Assembly (NCBI GenBank): GCA_963849955.1
Contig: CAWKJU010000027.1
Span: forward strand, 186,001 to 250,000
DNA length: 64,000 bases
Reading direction: 5' to 3'
Origin: CAWFGW01 sp963849955
GTDB lineage: Bacteria > Bacteroidota > Bacteroidia > Cytophagales > JAAEPT01
Shown: positions 35,311 to 44,765 of the stretch, in pieces
How positions within the stretch are numbered: position 1 is the first letter of the stretch
Layout: each line of letters begins with the position of its first letter
The notes under the pieces: model-generated
Database searches by the model: none
The model's input: the letters and a program-made list of their open reading frames with translations, nothing else
What the model was told of the DNA's origin: nothing
Program-made: the position numbers and the translations under genes

Positions 35311-36366
35311 TTAATAGCTAAGATAAAGACTCCCAAAAGCAACCATAGCGGTTACTATTCCAAAAAACAACCCTACCCCAGCACCTCTGTTTTTGTTCGA
35401 TAAATGATCATAAACGACAGGTAAATTAGTAACCACAGCCAAGCTCAACGAAATGATAGAAACAACAATTTCTATATAGAAGTAATCTGGAAAAAACACT
35501 GCTGACAATAATGACAGTATTAAAACAGTATTATTTATTCTAATGATTCGGCTCACTCCTAGCCGACTTACTAAATAACCAAAAGGCAGTAACAGCACAA
35601 CAGAAACATAAAAAATCAACTCGCCAAAGAGCTTTGCTTCTACCTTAGAAACCCCATGAGGTTCATTTAGCATCAAATAAAATTTTGGATAAAGATATAA
35701 CAACGAAACATGTCCGAAACCTAACATTATCGCTACCCAAATTATCCTGTTCCAGCTTGTTTTTTTAGTGCCTGAAGACACAAGAAACAACTGTTCAACT
35801 TTTATCGTCTTTCGAAAAACAACGCCTGCATGAAAAACAATTGCTCCCAGCAATAGAAAATACCAAAAACCAAGCTGAGGATAAAACCGACTCAACAATT
35901 CATTGTTTAACATGAATACCGAATATGAAGTGGACGCAAGCACTCCAATAACCAACGGGAATTGTTTCGAGTGAGCTAAAAAGTCTAGACATGCATTGAT
36001 TGGTACATAAAACAAACTCAGCAGCATGATCGCAAACACAATTCCAAAAACCATTACTTCAAAGGTATGCAGTTGCGGAAAAAGAATAACTGTGACGATA
36101 AAAAGAAATAAAATAAGGAAAAGGAATTTAATTATTATTGAATAGAATCGTAAAAACATAAAACGCTTATTTCTATTTATTTCATCGATCAAAAAACCTA
36201 ACATGGGCGACAAGATTAAAAAAACGAAAGGGCCAGCGGTAAACTGTTCCTTCCCCATTCCCATTTTAAAAAATGTATATAATTGAAGTATAAAAAATAA
36301 CAAAGAAGTATTCAGGTATACTAACTTCAGTAACAAGTTCCATTTTATATTTTTATTTTCATTCAT
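35311..36366 (-). CDS. Multi-spanning membrane protein, MFS-like
   Basis: 351 residues with ten to twelve hydrophobic segments. The arrangement, with SPMLGFLIDEINRNKRFMF after the second segment and FGYLVSRLGVSRIIRIN in the second half, is the basic loop between helices 2-3 and 8-9 of major facilitator proteins. It is short for a transporter (usual 400-450). The ends are convergent with the methyltransferase with no spacing. Expression is uncertain and no substrate clue is visible. It may be transcribed separately, since a strong terminator lies upstream at 36445-36478. Confidence 0.6.
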   Translation of the reverse strand: MNENKNIKWNLLLKLVYLNTSLLFFILQLYTFFKMGMGKEQFTAGPFVFLILSPMLGFLIDEINRNKRFMFLRFYSIIIKFLFLILFLFIVTVILFPQLHTFEVMVFGIVFAIMLLSLFYVPINACLDFLAHSKQFPLVIGVLASTSYSVFMLNNELLSRFYPQLGFWYFLLLGAIVFHAGVVFRKTIKVEQLFLVSSGTKKTSWNRIIWVAIMLGFGHVSLLYLYPKFYLMLNEPHGVSKVEAKLFGELIFYVSVVLLLPFGYLVSRLGVSRIIRINNTVLILSLLSAVFFPDYFYIEIVVSIISLSLAVVTNLPVVYDHLSNKNRGAGVGLFFGIVTAMVAFGSLYLSY

Positions 36367-36444
36367 ACAGCACTACTTACGTTATTATGTATGAGAATGG
36401 TTGCGAATTTATTCACAACTTCACTTTAGCTAAAAAGGCATAAA

Positions 36445-36478
36445 AAAAGCGCTTTAAAATTAATTTTAAAGCGCTTTT
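36445..36478 (-). terminator. 34-base perfect palindrome, terminator of the OmpA/LysM gene
   Basis: Perfect self-complementary sequence of 34 bases, with an AAAGCGC-type GC-bearing outer stem and an AT centre. On the leftward strand a T-run follows (TTTT from 36441-36448). Situated 20 bases after the stop of the 963-residue gene. Confidence 0.85.
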
Positions 36479-36498
36479 CAACTGATGTGTATGATCGA

Positions 36499-39390
36499 TT
36501 AAAAATCATCGGCTTCTTCCTCCTGTTCCTCTACAGCTTCTTCACTATCTTCATCATTATTTTCATTTGATAGTGCATTTTCATCTTTTACTTTAAGAAC
36601 CATTCCCAACTTTAAGATATAATCTGGTAGTCCGTTAACAATTCGAAGTTCTTCAAAGGACATATCGAACTCTTTTGCTACGGTATAGAAATTATCACCT
36701 TCTTTAACTACATATCGTTTACCGTCCCCAATGTCAACTATTTGACCTTGCTGGTCACTCAAACTCACCCCAGCATCAACCATAGCACCACTTGTGTTAT
36801 AAAATGATGAAGATGCTGATGCATTCTTTGAAACTCTTAGACGTTGTCCAGGATAGATGTTATCCCCTTGAATATTATTTAAAGCCATCAACTGGTCAAC
36901 GGTTGTTCCAGTAATTTTAGCAATAGAAAACAAGGTGTTTTTTGGAAGAACGATATAATAACCACTTCCATCGTATTCAAAATACTTAACTCCTGCATTA
37001 TAACCACTCGTAGCAACTTCAATTGTTTTGCGGTTAGAGGCTAGTGCTTCTTCGCGATTAAAATAGGGGTTAGCAGAAACACCTGAAGCAGAAGAATGAC
37101 TTAAAGTTTTAGCTGATATAATATCATCGTTCATTGTTCTTCTAACTCTTACTGGCTTAAATGCTGCCAACTCACTTGCGGTAAGGTTATTCATGTCTTT
37201 TAATTCACTTACAGACATGTTAAATTGTTCTGCTACTTTTTCTAAAGAAGTACGTTCTGGAACAACATACACCATTCCTTCAGATTCATGTGAGGTGTTT
37301 CCACCTGAAACATGAAACTCCACTCTTCTGTTTAACTGACGACCAATTTCATTAGCATTCGGAGCTAGTGGTTTATTTTCTCCCGCTGAATTGATGACTA
37401 TTGAACTCTTAGCTACTCCTTTATTAATTAAATAGTCATAAGCAGATTTTCCTCTTTTTTGACCCAATTGATAGTTATAATCGTTAGAACCTATATTATC
37501 GGTGTGAGCAGTTAATTCAATTTTAATGTTATTGTTGGATTTGGCGTATTTAGCCAAGTCATTTAAAACAGCTTTTCCTTCGGGTCTAATGTTATATTTG
37601 TTAAAATCAAAATAGATGTTTTCGAATAATACTCTGAAGGGTTTATCTGCCGCAACTAACTTATCTAAATCTTTTATTGTGGTCGGTTTTTCCTCTACTG
37701 GCTCCTCTTCAACAGGTTTATCTACAACTACCTTTTCTTCTTTTTCAATCTTTTTAGGTGCAACATTCGTTATTAGTTTTTCATTGCTAGCAATTATCTC
37801 TAAATCATCAACATGATAATTAATTTCAGTTATTAAATTACGTGCTGCATCATCATCTAACACTACACGATAATCTAGTGCAGGGTCGAGGTTCGAAAAA
37901 ACAAAAACCCCATCTTGGTCAGTATAGGTTGTCTTTAATACTTCGTCATTTTCTTGGTTTACCAACATGACTTTCACATCAGGGATTGGTATTTGATTTT
38001 CGTCTATAATCCGTCCACGAATAGTGATGGACTGAGCGTCAATCGTATCTGTTTCTATTTCCGCAATTAATGCTTCTTTACTCATGATATTAAACATGTA
38101 AATATCATCGTTTCCTAAACCACCATCACGATTCGATGACAAGTATCCTTTTTCCTGACCCAACACCATATAAAAATCATCTCTGTTTGAGTTAAATGGA
38201 AGTCCAATGTTTCTTATGATTGAGAAATTTTCGCCCTTTGCCATAAAAATATCTAACCCACCAAAACCTTCTTTTCCATTGGAAGAATAGAATAAAACGT
38301 TACCATCAGAATAAAAATTAGGTGACTGATCGGTCAATTCAGAGTTAACATCGGGTCCCATATTTATAGCTTCCTGCCATTTATCTTCTCCCGATTCCTC
38401 AGTAACAGTATACCAAATATCTGTCATTCCCATACCTCCTTCACGTTTAGAAGAGAAAAACAAGGTGTCATCAGTAGTTGATAAAGAAGGATGAGCGTTC
38501 CATACCCCTGTATTCACATTAGAATTAAGTTTGGAAGGCTCTTGCCACTCCTTATTGATTCGTTGTGATACATATATAGCACAACCTAATTGGTCGCCTT
38601 GAATTTTCACATCACAACGCGTAAAATAGTGCTTGGAGGTATCTTTGGAGAAACAACCTGGGGTATCATTGAATTTCGAGTTAAATACTTTAAAATCATT
38701 ATTCGTTTTTTCGTCAGGTACGAGTGACCACACTTTCCCTTCTTTTAATCTCAATCGATAGAGGTCTAAAAAAGCCTCACCAGTTCTTCCGTAGACATCT
38801 TTTGTCTCTTCTGTCACTCTTCCTGAAGCAATTTGAATGGACGTGTCGTTTTCCCAAATCATGGGAGAAAATTCGGAAAATTCAGTATTCACAGGAGCGC
38901 CTGGGTTATGGAAGGTATAATCACGCTGTGGTCGTTTTAAAGCATCTAGTGCCAAAATTGCACCATTATAATGTAAATTAGCTGTTTTTAAAAATTCATC
39001 ATTGCTACCTTGTGGCGCGTAAGTAGCAATAAAAAACTCAAACTTTTCTACTGCTGGCTGATACTTCCCATTTATTTTCATCATCAAAGCATGGTAATAC
39101 GCTGCTAAAGGGTATTTATCACCTGCTAATTCGTCTGCTTTTTTATACCAGATTTCTGCCTTATCATAATCAAAGAAATAACGAAAACATTCTGCTAGCT
39201 GAAATACTGCGTAGGCATTTTCAGGATTTGCTTCAAGCTCTTTTTTATAATATTCAGCAGCAGAATAATATTCTTCTACAGCAAAGTATTTATCTCCATA
39301 CGCTACCGCAGCGGATTTTTTGTCTTGAGCACTAGAAAAGCTTATTGTTAAAATCGTAATGAATAGAATAAATATTAGCCTTTTTTTCAT
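36499..39390 (-). CDS. PorE-like outer-membrane protein: TPR, PD40 propeller, OmpA and three LysM domains
   Basis: 963 residues with signal peptide (to about residue 21). In order: TPR-type helices (about 25-130); PD40/WD40-like propeller blades (about 180-440: FFSSKREGGMGMTDIWY, FYSSNGKEGFGGLDIFM, YLSSNRDGGLGNDDIYM); a carboxypeptidase-regulatory beta domain (about 450-520); an OmpA C-terminal peptidoglycan-binding domain (about 580-695, with NIYFDFNKYNIRPEG and TAHTDNIGSNDYN); three LysM modules (about 705-750, 810-860, 885-935); and an acidic tail EEAVEEQEEEADDF. TPR-PD40-CTD-OmpA is the layout of the T9SS protein PorE, but three LysM modules are an addition. It probably anchors T9SS or surface structures to peptidoglycan. 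Confidence 0.88.
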   Translation of the reverse strand: MKKRLIFILFITILTISFSSAQDKKSAAVAYGDKYFAVEEYYSAAEYYKKELEANPENAYAVFQLAECFRYFFDYDKAEIWYKKADELAGDKYPLAAYYHALMMKINGKYQPAVEKFEFFIATYAPQGSNDEFLKTANLHYNGAILALDALKRPQRDYTFHNPGAPVNTEFSEFSPMIWENDTSIQIASGRVTEETKDVYGRTGEAFLDLYRLRLKEGKVWSLVPDEKTNNDFKVFNSKFNDTPGCFSKDTSKHYFTRCDVKIQGDQLGCAIYVSQRINKEWQEPSKLNSNVNTGVWNAHPSLSTTDDTLFFSSKREGGMGMTDIWYTVTEESGEDKWQEAINMGPDVNSELTDQSPNFYSDGNVLFYSSNGKEGFGGLDIFMAKGENFSIIRNIGLPFNSNRDDFYMVLGQEKGYLSSNRDGGLGNDDIYMFNIMSKEALIAEIETDTIDAQSITIRGRIIDENQIPIPDVKVMLVNQENDEVLKTTYTDQDGVFVFSNLDPALDYRVVLDDDAARNLITEINYHVDDLEIIASNEKLITNVAPKKIEKEEKVVVDKPVEEEPVEEKPTTIKDLDKLVAADKPFRVLFENIYFDFNKYNIRPEGKAVLNDLAKYAKSNNNIKIELTAHTDNIGSNDYNYQLGQKRGKSAYDYLINKGVAKSSIVINSAGENKPLAPNANEIGRQLNRRVEFHVSGGNTSHESEGMVYVVPERTSLEKVAEQFNMSVSELKDMNNLTASELAAFKPVRVRRTMNDDIISAKTLSHSSASGVSANPYFNREEALASNRKTIEVATSGYNAGVKYFEYDGSGYYIVLPKNTLFSIAKITGTTVDQLMALNNIQGDNIYPGQRLRVSKNASASSSFYNTSGAMVDAGVSLSDQQGQIVDIGDGKRYVVKEGDNFYTVAKEFDMSFEELRIVNGLPDYILKLGMVLKVKDENALSNENNDEDSEEAVEEQEEEADDF

Positions 39391-39481
39391 ATTAAATAGA
39401 TGTCTCCAAGTGACAATAAAGAGATTTATTAGGGTAATAATACCAAAAAATGCAATTAATAAGGCTTTTAAACAAATGTTT

Positions 39482-40186
39482 TTAATAAAACTCTACTCCA
39501 ATTTTCTTCCCTTTTTTATCATATACCAACCATTCCCCCGTTTTTTTATCATTTTTATAAAAACCCGATTCTATCAAACGTCCTTTATTATCAAAATATT
39601 CCCATCTGCCTGATTTCAAATCATCGAAATATTTTCCTTTGGCTTGCAGCTCTCCATTATCATAAAAAGTCAACCATTCTCCTTCTTTTTCGCCATTTAA
39701 ATAATTTCCTTGAAACTCTATTTCACCTTTTTCATTATAGAACACCCACTTACCATTTGGGTTTCCGTTTTCATAATTCCCTTTTCGTTTTAAGACTTCA
39801 TTTTCATGATAGAAAAACCATTCACCCTCATATAAATCATCTGTATAGGTCCCTTTCCTATCTACCTTACCATTCTCAAAATAATAAATTACCGTTCCAT
39901 TAAGCGCTCCATTTTGATAATTTTCAATAGACTTTAAGTCTCCATTTTTATAATATTGTTTACTAACGCCATTTAGTTTCCCCGCTTTAAAATATTCCTC
40001 TAAATTCAAAGTCCCATTGGGATAATAAAACTTCCATTCTCCTATTTTTTCACCATCTAGCGTATCCCCTGTTTCACGAACTGTACTATCAGAATAAAGG
40101 GAAATAAAGTTCTGAGCTAATGAGATTTGAATGCAAAAAAAGAAAAACAAAAAATTAATAGTCGTAGATAACATCTGCATTTTCAT
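39482..40186 (-). CDS. Exported MORN-type repeat protein, eight repeats
   Basis: 234 residues: signal peptide ending ISLAQN, then eight near-perfect 24-residue repeats of the MORN_2/YwqK type (pattern W-x-x-Y-x-x-x-G-x-L/I, then G-x-Y-x-x-G-x-x-x-G-x). Such repeats form an elongated beta-hairpin ladder. It is annotated in relatives as YwqK-type antitoxin, but there is no toxin gene beside it, and secretion argues against that role. Its ATG at 40184-40186 overlaps the end of the larger MORN gene by 32 bases; start codons at 40180 or 40174 would reduce this to 26 or 20. It is 91 bases from the OmpA/LysM gene. Confidence 0.8.
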   Translation of the reverse strand: MKMQMLSTTINFLFFFFCIQISLAQNFISLYSDSTVRETGDTLDGEKIGEWKFYYPNGTLNLEEYFKAGKLNGVSKQYYKNGDLKSIENYQNGALNGTVIYYFENGKVDRKGTYTDDLYEGEWFFYHENEVLKRKGNYENGNPNGKWVFYNEKGEIEFQGNYLNGEKEGEWLTFYDNGELQAKGKYFDDLKSGRWEYFDNKGRLIESGFYKNDKKTGEWLVYDKKGKKIGVEFY

Positions 40187-42164
40187 CGCTCATATTTTTG
40201 ATTTCTTTAATTTTACCTGTTGGATGATAAAACTTCCAAGTACCAGCCATTTCACCTTCAGTATATATTCCTTCTGCGCTTTTCTTTCCTGTACTTTCAT
40301 GGTAATAGTTCCATTCACCTGTTTTTTCACCTGCAGAAAATGTACCAACTGCTGCTACACCACCCTTTTCATAATAATATTTCCATGCCCCATCAGGCAG
40401 TCCGTTCTGATAATTTCCTTCTGACAATTTTTCCCCTGAAGAATAATAACCATACCGTAAACCATTCCCATTTTTAAATGAGCCAATGTTCATATCTTCA
40501 CCTGCTTGATTTTTAACTTCTAATACTGTACTCAATTTCCCTTTGTCAAATTGTTCAATGGTTTTTATTTTCCCATTCTCATGATAGGAATGCCACTTAC
40601 CATCTACTTTGTCATTCACGTACTGGCCAACCGATTCTATTTGACCATTTTTATAAAAATCGGTCCATGTACCCGTTTTTTTACCCGTACTATATTTTCC
40701 GATTGTTTTAATTTCCCCACTTTCATAAAAAAACTGCCACTCATCTATTTCGAGACCATCAGCAAATTGCCCTGTCATATATACTCCAGCCGAATCATAG
40801 AGACTTGTCCACTCTCCAACTTTACTTCCTTCATAATAATAGCCCATCGTTTTGACCCAGCCATCACCATAGAACTCTAACCAATCACCTTGTTGTTTAC
40901 CATCTAAATAAGCTCCTTTTGCTGCTATATCACCAGACTCATAATATTCTATCCACATGCCTTCTGGTTGGCCGTTCCGATAATAGCCAATAGTCAATTT
41001 AGCACCTGATTCATAAAAAGTTGTCCATAGACTATCTTCAGCCCCTTGATTGTAGTACCCAATGCTTGCGGTGTCACCTGTTTCAAAAAAAGTAACAAAG
41101 GCACCATGTGCAATTCCCTTATCGTAAGTAGTTGTTGCGGCTATAGTGCCGTTTTTATGGTATTCTTTACTTAATTGGTCTTCATAGCCATCTTTAAAGA
41201 ACACTTCACTTTTCAGCTGACCAGTTTTATAATATGATTTTCCTACACCATTTTTATAACCGTCTTTATAAGGAATTTCAGCAGATAGCTGTCCTTCTGG
41301 GTAGTAGTACTTTCTTATTCCTTCACCTTTTTCAAAAGATCCTTTATCCAATAATTTACCAGACTTATCAAAAATATCACTTATAGCTATTAGCTTTCCA
41401 TTATCAAAGGTAAGCTCTTGTATTGCGCTACCATTATCATAATTATACTTCCAAACGCCTATCTCTAAACCAAACTTATAATTGCCTTCAGCTATCTTAA
41501 CCCCAGTTTTTTCATCGTTAATTATATATTGACCATGTTCTAATCCATGTTTATATTCTGCATAAGTTAAGACTTTACCTTTCTCGTTGTACTGAATAAA
41601 CACACCATTTAATAAATCATTCTCATACTCTGATTCCGTCTCTATTTTTCCACTTTCAAAAAAACTCTTCGTTAGTCCCTGTTTCAAATCATTCCTATAA
41701 CGAATTTCAAATTCTACTTGTGTACTGTCATAAAAAGTTGTCCAGACCCCTTCTTTTTTTCCATTAACATAGTCTCCACTTTCAGCTAGGACTCCTCCGG
41801 GATAAAATTCTTTCCAATTACCCTGCTCTAAACCATCCACAAATGAGCCCACTACTTTTATATCTGTATTAGCATAAAATTCCAGCCAATAACCATCTTC
41901 TACTCCTTCCTTATAAGTAATGGTCTGGGCTACCTCTCCGTTAGGGTAAAATACGCGCTGATCTCCGTCAAACAATCCTGCTTTATAATTAAGTTTTTGA
42001 TAAATCATTCCGTTATCATAGTACTCCACAAAAGCTCCGTGCCACAAACTATCTTTAATTGTTGCTTTAATCTTTATTTGATCCGTACCATCATAGTATT
42101 CAACATAATCTTGCTGTGCAAAAAGTATAAAGGGTAAGAAAATGAGAAGCACTGCTGTTTTCAT
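40155..42164 (-). CDS. Exported long MORN-type repeat protein, about 27 repeats
   Basis: 669 residues. After a signal peptide (MKTAVLLIFLPFILFAQQ) the entire protein is about 27 tandem 22-25-residue MORN_2 repeats, each opening with W/F-x-x-Y/F-Y-x-x-G and ending D/N-G-x-x-x-G. Few repeats are disrupted, which implies selection for an intact long beta-ladder. It shares its repeat family with the adjacent 234-residue protein and overlaps it by 32 bases, so both are one transcript. It has no sorting domain and no anchoring cysteine, so it is probably periplasmic or held by partners. Function is unknown: surface scaffold, adhesin or ligand for OmpA/LysM protein. Confidence 0.82.
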   Translation of the reverse strand: MKTAVLLIFLPFILFAQQDYVEYYDGTDQIKIKATIKDSLWHGAFVEYYDNGMIYQKLNYKAGLFDGDQRVFYPNGEVAQTITYKEGVEDGYWLEFYANTDIKVVGSFVDGLEQGNWKEFYPGGVLAESGDYVNGKKEGVWTTFYDSTQVEFEIRYRNDLKQGLTKSFFESGKIETESEYENDLLNGVFIQYNEKGKVLTYAEYKHGLEHGQYIINDEKTGVKIAEGNYKFGLEIGVWKYNYDNGSAIQELTFDNGKLIAISDIFDKSGKLLDKGSFEKGEGIRKYYYPEGQLSAEIPYKDGYKNGVGKSYYKTGQLKSEVFFKDGYEDQLSKEYHKNGTIAATTTYDKGIAHGAFVTFFETGDTASIGYYNQGAEDSLWTTFYESGAKLTIGYYRNGQPEGMWIEYYESGDIAAKGAYLDGKQQGDWLEFYGDGWVKTMGYYYEGSKVGEWTSLYDSAGVYMTGQFADGLEIDEWQFFYESGEIKTIGKYSTGKKTGTWTDFYKNGQIESVGQYVNDKVDGKWHSYHENGKIKTIEQFDKGKLSTVLEVKNQAGEDMNIGSFKNGNGLRYGYYSSGEKLSEGNYQNGLPDGAWKYYYEKGGVAAVGTFSAGEKTGEWNYYHESTGKKSAEGIYTEGEMAGTWKFYHPTGKIKEIKNMSDENADVIYDY

Positions 42165-42204
42165 AGTATATTATTTTGTGTGAATATAGGCAAAATGAAT
42201 AAAA

Positions 42205-42234
42205 AAAGCGGAATCTACTCGTAGACCCCGCTTT
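42205..42234 (-). terminator. Terminator for the Lys/Cys-rich small protein gene
   Basis: Outer stem AAAGCGG/CCGCTTT (42205-42211 and 42228-42234) with an inner stem TCTAC/GTAGA. On the leftward strand a T-run follows (42201-42207). It separates this gene from the MORN genes. Confidence 0.75.
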
Positions 42235-42257
42235 AACTTTTCTAATGACTATTCAGT

Positions 42258-42467
42258 TTATTTTTCGTCCTCGGCTGATTTCTCTTCAGCCCCTCCTTTT
42301 TTGCAACAAGACTCTTTTTTCTTGCAACACTTTTTCTTCTTCTCCTTTTTTTCTTTTTTCTCCTTAGCAACTAATTCTGTATTCATATCAGAATAAAATG
42401 ATGTTGCACTTGCTGAACCTATGGTTAAAAGAACTGCTAACGTGATTGATGAAATTAACTTAATCAT
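42258..42467 (-). CDS. Small exported lysine- and cysteine-rich protein
   Basis: 69 residues from ATG 42465-42467: signal peptide MIKLISSITLAVLLTIGSASA, then a highly charged tail with alternating Lys/Glu blocks and two paired cysteines (KKKKCCKKKESCCKKGG), ending acidic (EEKSAEDEK). The paired CC motifs suggest metal binding, for example Cu or Zn, but no family was recognised. A longer frame to 42590 exists; it would add 41 residues before the signal peptide and overlap the divergent exporter gene, so it is rejected. The gene is divergent from the RND exporter, with only 34 bases between starts, so both promoters must overlap. Confidence 0.6.
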   Translation of the reverse strand: MIKLISSITLAVLLTIGSASATSFYSDMNTELVAKEKKEKKEKKKKCCKKKESCCKKGGAEEKSAEDEK

Positions 42468-42501
42468 GAATTGAACATTTAGTGTTTGAAGTTGTTTCTT
42501 T

Positions 42502-44763
42502 GTGATTGAACTAAAAACCACAACGGCAAAAGTGAATAAAAAGTTTTCTAGACCTGTAATTATTTTTTTGGTGCTTATCTCTTGTGCCATGCTCTTTTTT
42601 GCTACCCGATTAACTTTTAATTATGATTTTGAAAGTTTTTTCCCAAAGGGAGACCCTGACCTAGAATACTATATGAAACATCGCGAGAAGTTTGGCAAAG
42701 ACAACACCTTCCTTCTGGTTTCGGCAAAAAATGAACCTTCAATTTATGATCAGAATTTTCTCAAGAAATATGATCGTCTTGCCCACACCATTAAAGAACT
42801 TGAGCATGTAGAAGAAGTTGTTTCGTTGACAGAATTAAAAAATGATTTAATCACACCTACTGGAATTTATGGTGTACCCTTTATTCATATTGATCAACCT
42901 GAAAAATATAGTAAAGACTCTTCGTTAATTGCCAACTACCCCGAAATAGTTGATAATTTAATTTCTCGTGATGCACAACACCTCAGCATGATGGTGTGGG
43001 TGGATAGCATTGACACGAAAGAGAAAAACGATTTACTTATAGGTGGTATTGATAGTTTATTGCTAGCTAGTGGTCTTGACACCCATTTTAGTGGTCGTTT
43101 TAAAGCAGAACACGTGTACGTGAATCGGATGCAAATTGAGTTAGGATTCTTTATTCTATGTTCAATGGTGCTTATCGTACTGTTTTTGTACCTGACATAT
43201 CGCTCCTTTTTAGGAATCATTATTCCACTTTTTGTAATTATGCTATCGGTAATTTGGAGCCTTGGAACCATGGCTATTTTCCATAAACCAATTGACATTA
43301 TGACGGTCTTACTCCCTACAATCATGTTTATTGTCGGGATGTCTGATGTAATTCATATTATCTCGAAATATGTTGAAGAACTTCGAGCTGGAAAGAACAA
43401 AGATGAAGCCATCAAAACTACCGTTAAAGAAATTGGCATGGCTACCTTTTTCACTTCTCTTACCACGGCTGTGGGTTTTTTTACGCTCTATAGCACAGGT
43501 ATAAAACCCGTACAAGAGTTTGGCGTATTTACAGGTATTGGTGTTTTCTTTGCATTCATTATCACCCTTAGTTTATTACCCTTAATTCTAAAAAAATTCC
43601 CTACCGATAAACTTCTTACTGAGAAAAAAAATAGCTGGGAACCATGGCTAAAACAACTTTTTATCTGGGTTCTGAAAAATAAAAAACCCATTTCCTTCTC
43701 TACCTTGATGTTACTAATTATTGCAGGATTCGGAATATCTACTATTAAAATTGATGTTAAATTGATCGATGAATTAAATGAAGGAGACCCTTTAAAGGAC
43801 GACTTTATTTTTTTTGAAGAAAATTTTTCTGGTGTACGACAGTTTGATTTAAGCATCAAAGTAAAAGATAGTATAGAAAATCTTATCGCTTACGAAACCT
43901 TAATTGAATTAGAGGATTTGCATCACTACCTAGAAGATTCTGTGGGAGTTAAATCAAGTATTTCGCCTTACTCCATAGTTTGTGCAATAAATAGAAGTAT
44001 AAACGGTGGAAATCCTGCCTATTATAAATTACCAAACAAACAAGAGTTAAAGAAACAACAACGCATACTTAGAAAAGCTGCTAAATCTGATAAACTAGCC
44101 TTTTACATCACAGAAGATTTAAAGGAAGGTCGGCTTTTTGGTCGAATGGGTGATATTGGTAGTGACCTCATTAAAACAAAACTGGACGCCTTCCTATCTT
44201 ATAAAAAAAAATATAAACACCTAGAACTGAAAGCCACGGGCAGCGCGCTGTTGATTGATAAGAGTAACTACAATTTATCTACTAATATGCTTCAAGGTTT
44301 AGCTATTGCATTCATTATTGTAGCTATTATCATGGGTTTTTTATATAAGTCCATCCGTGTGATTATCATATCATTCATCCCAAATATAATTCCTCTAGTA
44401 TTTATTGCTGGTCTATTAGGCTTTACAGGGATTGGCTTAAAAATATCTACAGCTATTATTTTTACAATTGCCTTCGGTATTGCTGTGGATGACACAATCC
44501 ATTTTATGAGTAAATTAAAAATTGAACTTGAAAAAGGAAAAAGTAAACTTTATGCACTAAAGCGCACCTTTATCTCTACAGGGAAAGCCATAATACAGAC
44601 TTCCTTTGTGCTGAGCGGTGGCTTTATGATGTTAATATTCTCTAATTTTAACGGTACCTTCTATACTGGTTTGTTAGTAAGTATTACCTTAGTAGTTGCA
44701 GTTATCGCTGACCTACTTCTAATTCCAATTTTGATCGTGTATTTTTACACGCCTAAAAAGTAA
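42502..44763 (+). CDS. RND superfamily exporter (MMPL/HpnN-like)
   Basis: 753-residue inner-membrane protein with two repeats of six helices separated by soluble periplasmic domains. Conserved RND core motifs are present in both halves: PTIMFIVGMSDVIHIISKY near residue 270 and FGIAVDDTIHFMSKL near residue 660. The first periplasmic domain includes FPKGDPDLEYYMKHREKFG. Such proteins move lipids, hopanoids or drugs. The start is GTG (42502), with a second GTG ten codons later (VNKKFSRPV); no ATG is available before the first helix. The stop lies 2 bases before a beta-barrel gene, suggesting a coupled export system. Confidence 0.85.
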   Translation: MIELKTTTAKVNKKFSRPVIIFLVLISCAMLFFATRLTFNYDFESFFPKGDPDLEYYMKHREKFGKDNTFLLVSAKNEPSIYDQNFLKKYDRLAHTIKELEHVEEVVSLTELKNDLITPTGIYGVPFIHIDQPEKYSKDSSLIANYPEIVDNLISRDAQHLSMMVWVDSIDTKEKNDLLIGGIDSLLLASGLDTHFSGRFKAEHVYVNRMQIELGFFILCSMVLIVLFLYLTYRSFLGIIIPLFVIMLSVIWSLGTMAIFHKPIDIMTVLLPTIMFIVGMSDVIHIISKYVEELRAGKNKDEAIKTTVKEIGMATFFTSLTTAVGFFTLYSTGIKPVQEFGVFTGIGVFFAFIITLSLLPLILKKFPTDKLLTEKKNSWEPWLKQLFIWVLKNKKPISFSTLMLLIIAGFGISTIKIDVKLIDELNEGDPLKDDFIFFEENFSGVRQFDLSIKVKDSIENLIAYETLIELEDLHHYLEDSVGVKSSISPYSIVCAINRSINGGNPAYYKLPNKQELKKQQRILRKAAKSDKLAFYITEDLKEGRLFGRMGDIGSDLIKTKLDAFLSYKKKYKHLELKATGSALLIDKSNYNLSTNMLQGLAIAFIIVAIIMGFLYKSIRVIIISFIPNIIPLVFIAGLLGFTGIGLKISTAIIFTIAFGIAVDDTIHFMSKLKIELEKGKSKLYALKRTFISTGKAIIQTSFVLSGGFMMLIFSNFNGTFYTGLLVSITLVVAVIADLLLIPILIVYFYTPKK

Positions 44764-44765
44764 AC

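Noticed and set aside
36367..36444. Possible gene between the MFS-like protein and the palindrome
   Set aside because: Only 78 bases, no start codon with an open frame of useful length.
39482..42164. MORN pair as a toxin-antitoxin module
   Set aside because: Both have signal peptides and repeats only; no toxin-like gene is adjacent.
42468..42590. N-terminal extension of the Lys/Cys-rich protein
   Set aside because: It would overlap the divergent RND gene and precede a clear signal peptide start.
43488..43859. 123-residue frame opposite the RND gene
   Set aside because: Antisense shadow, no start context and no recognisable motif.
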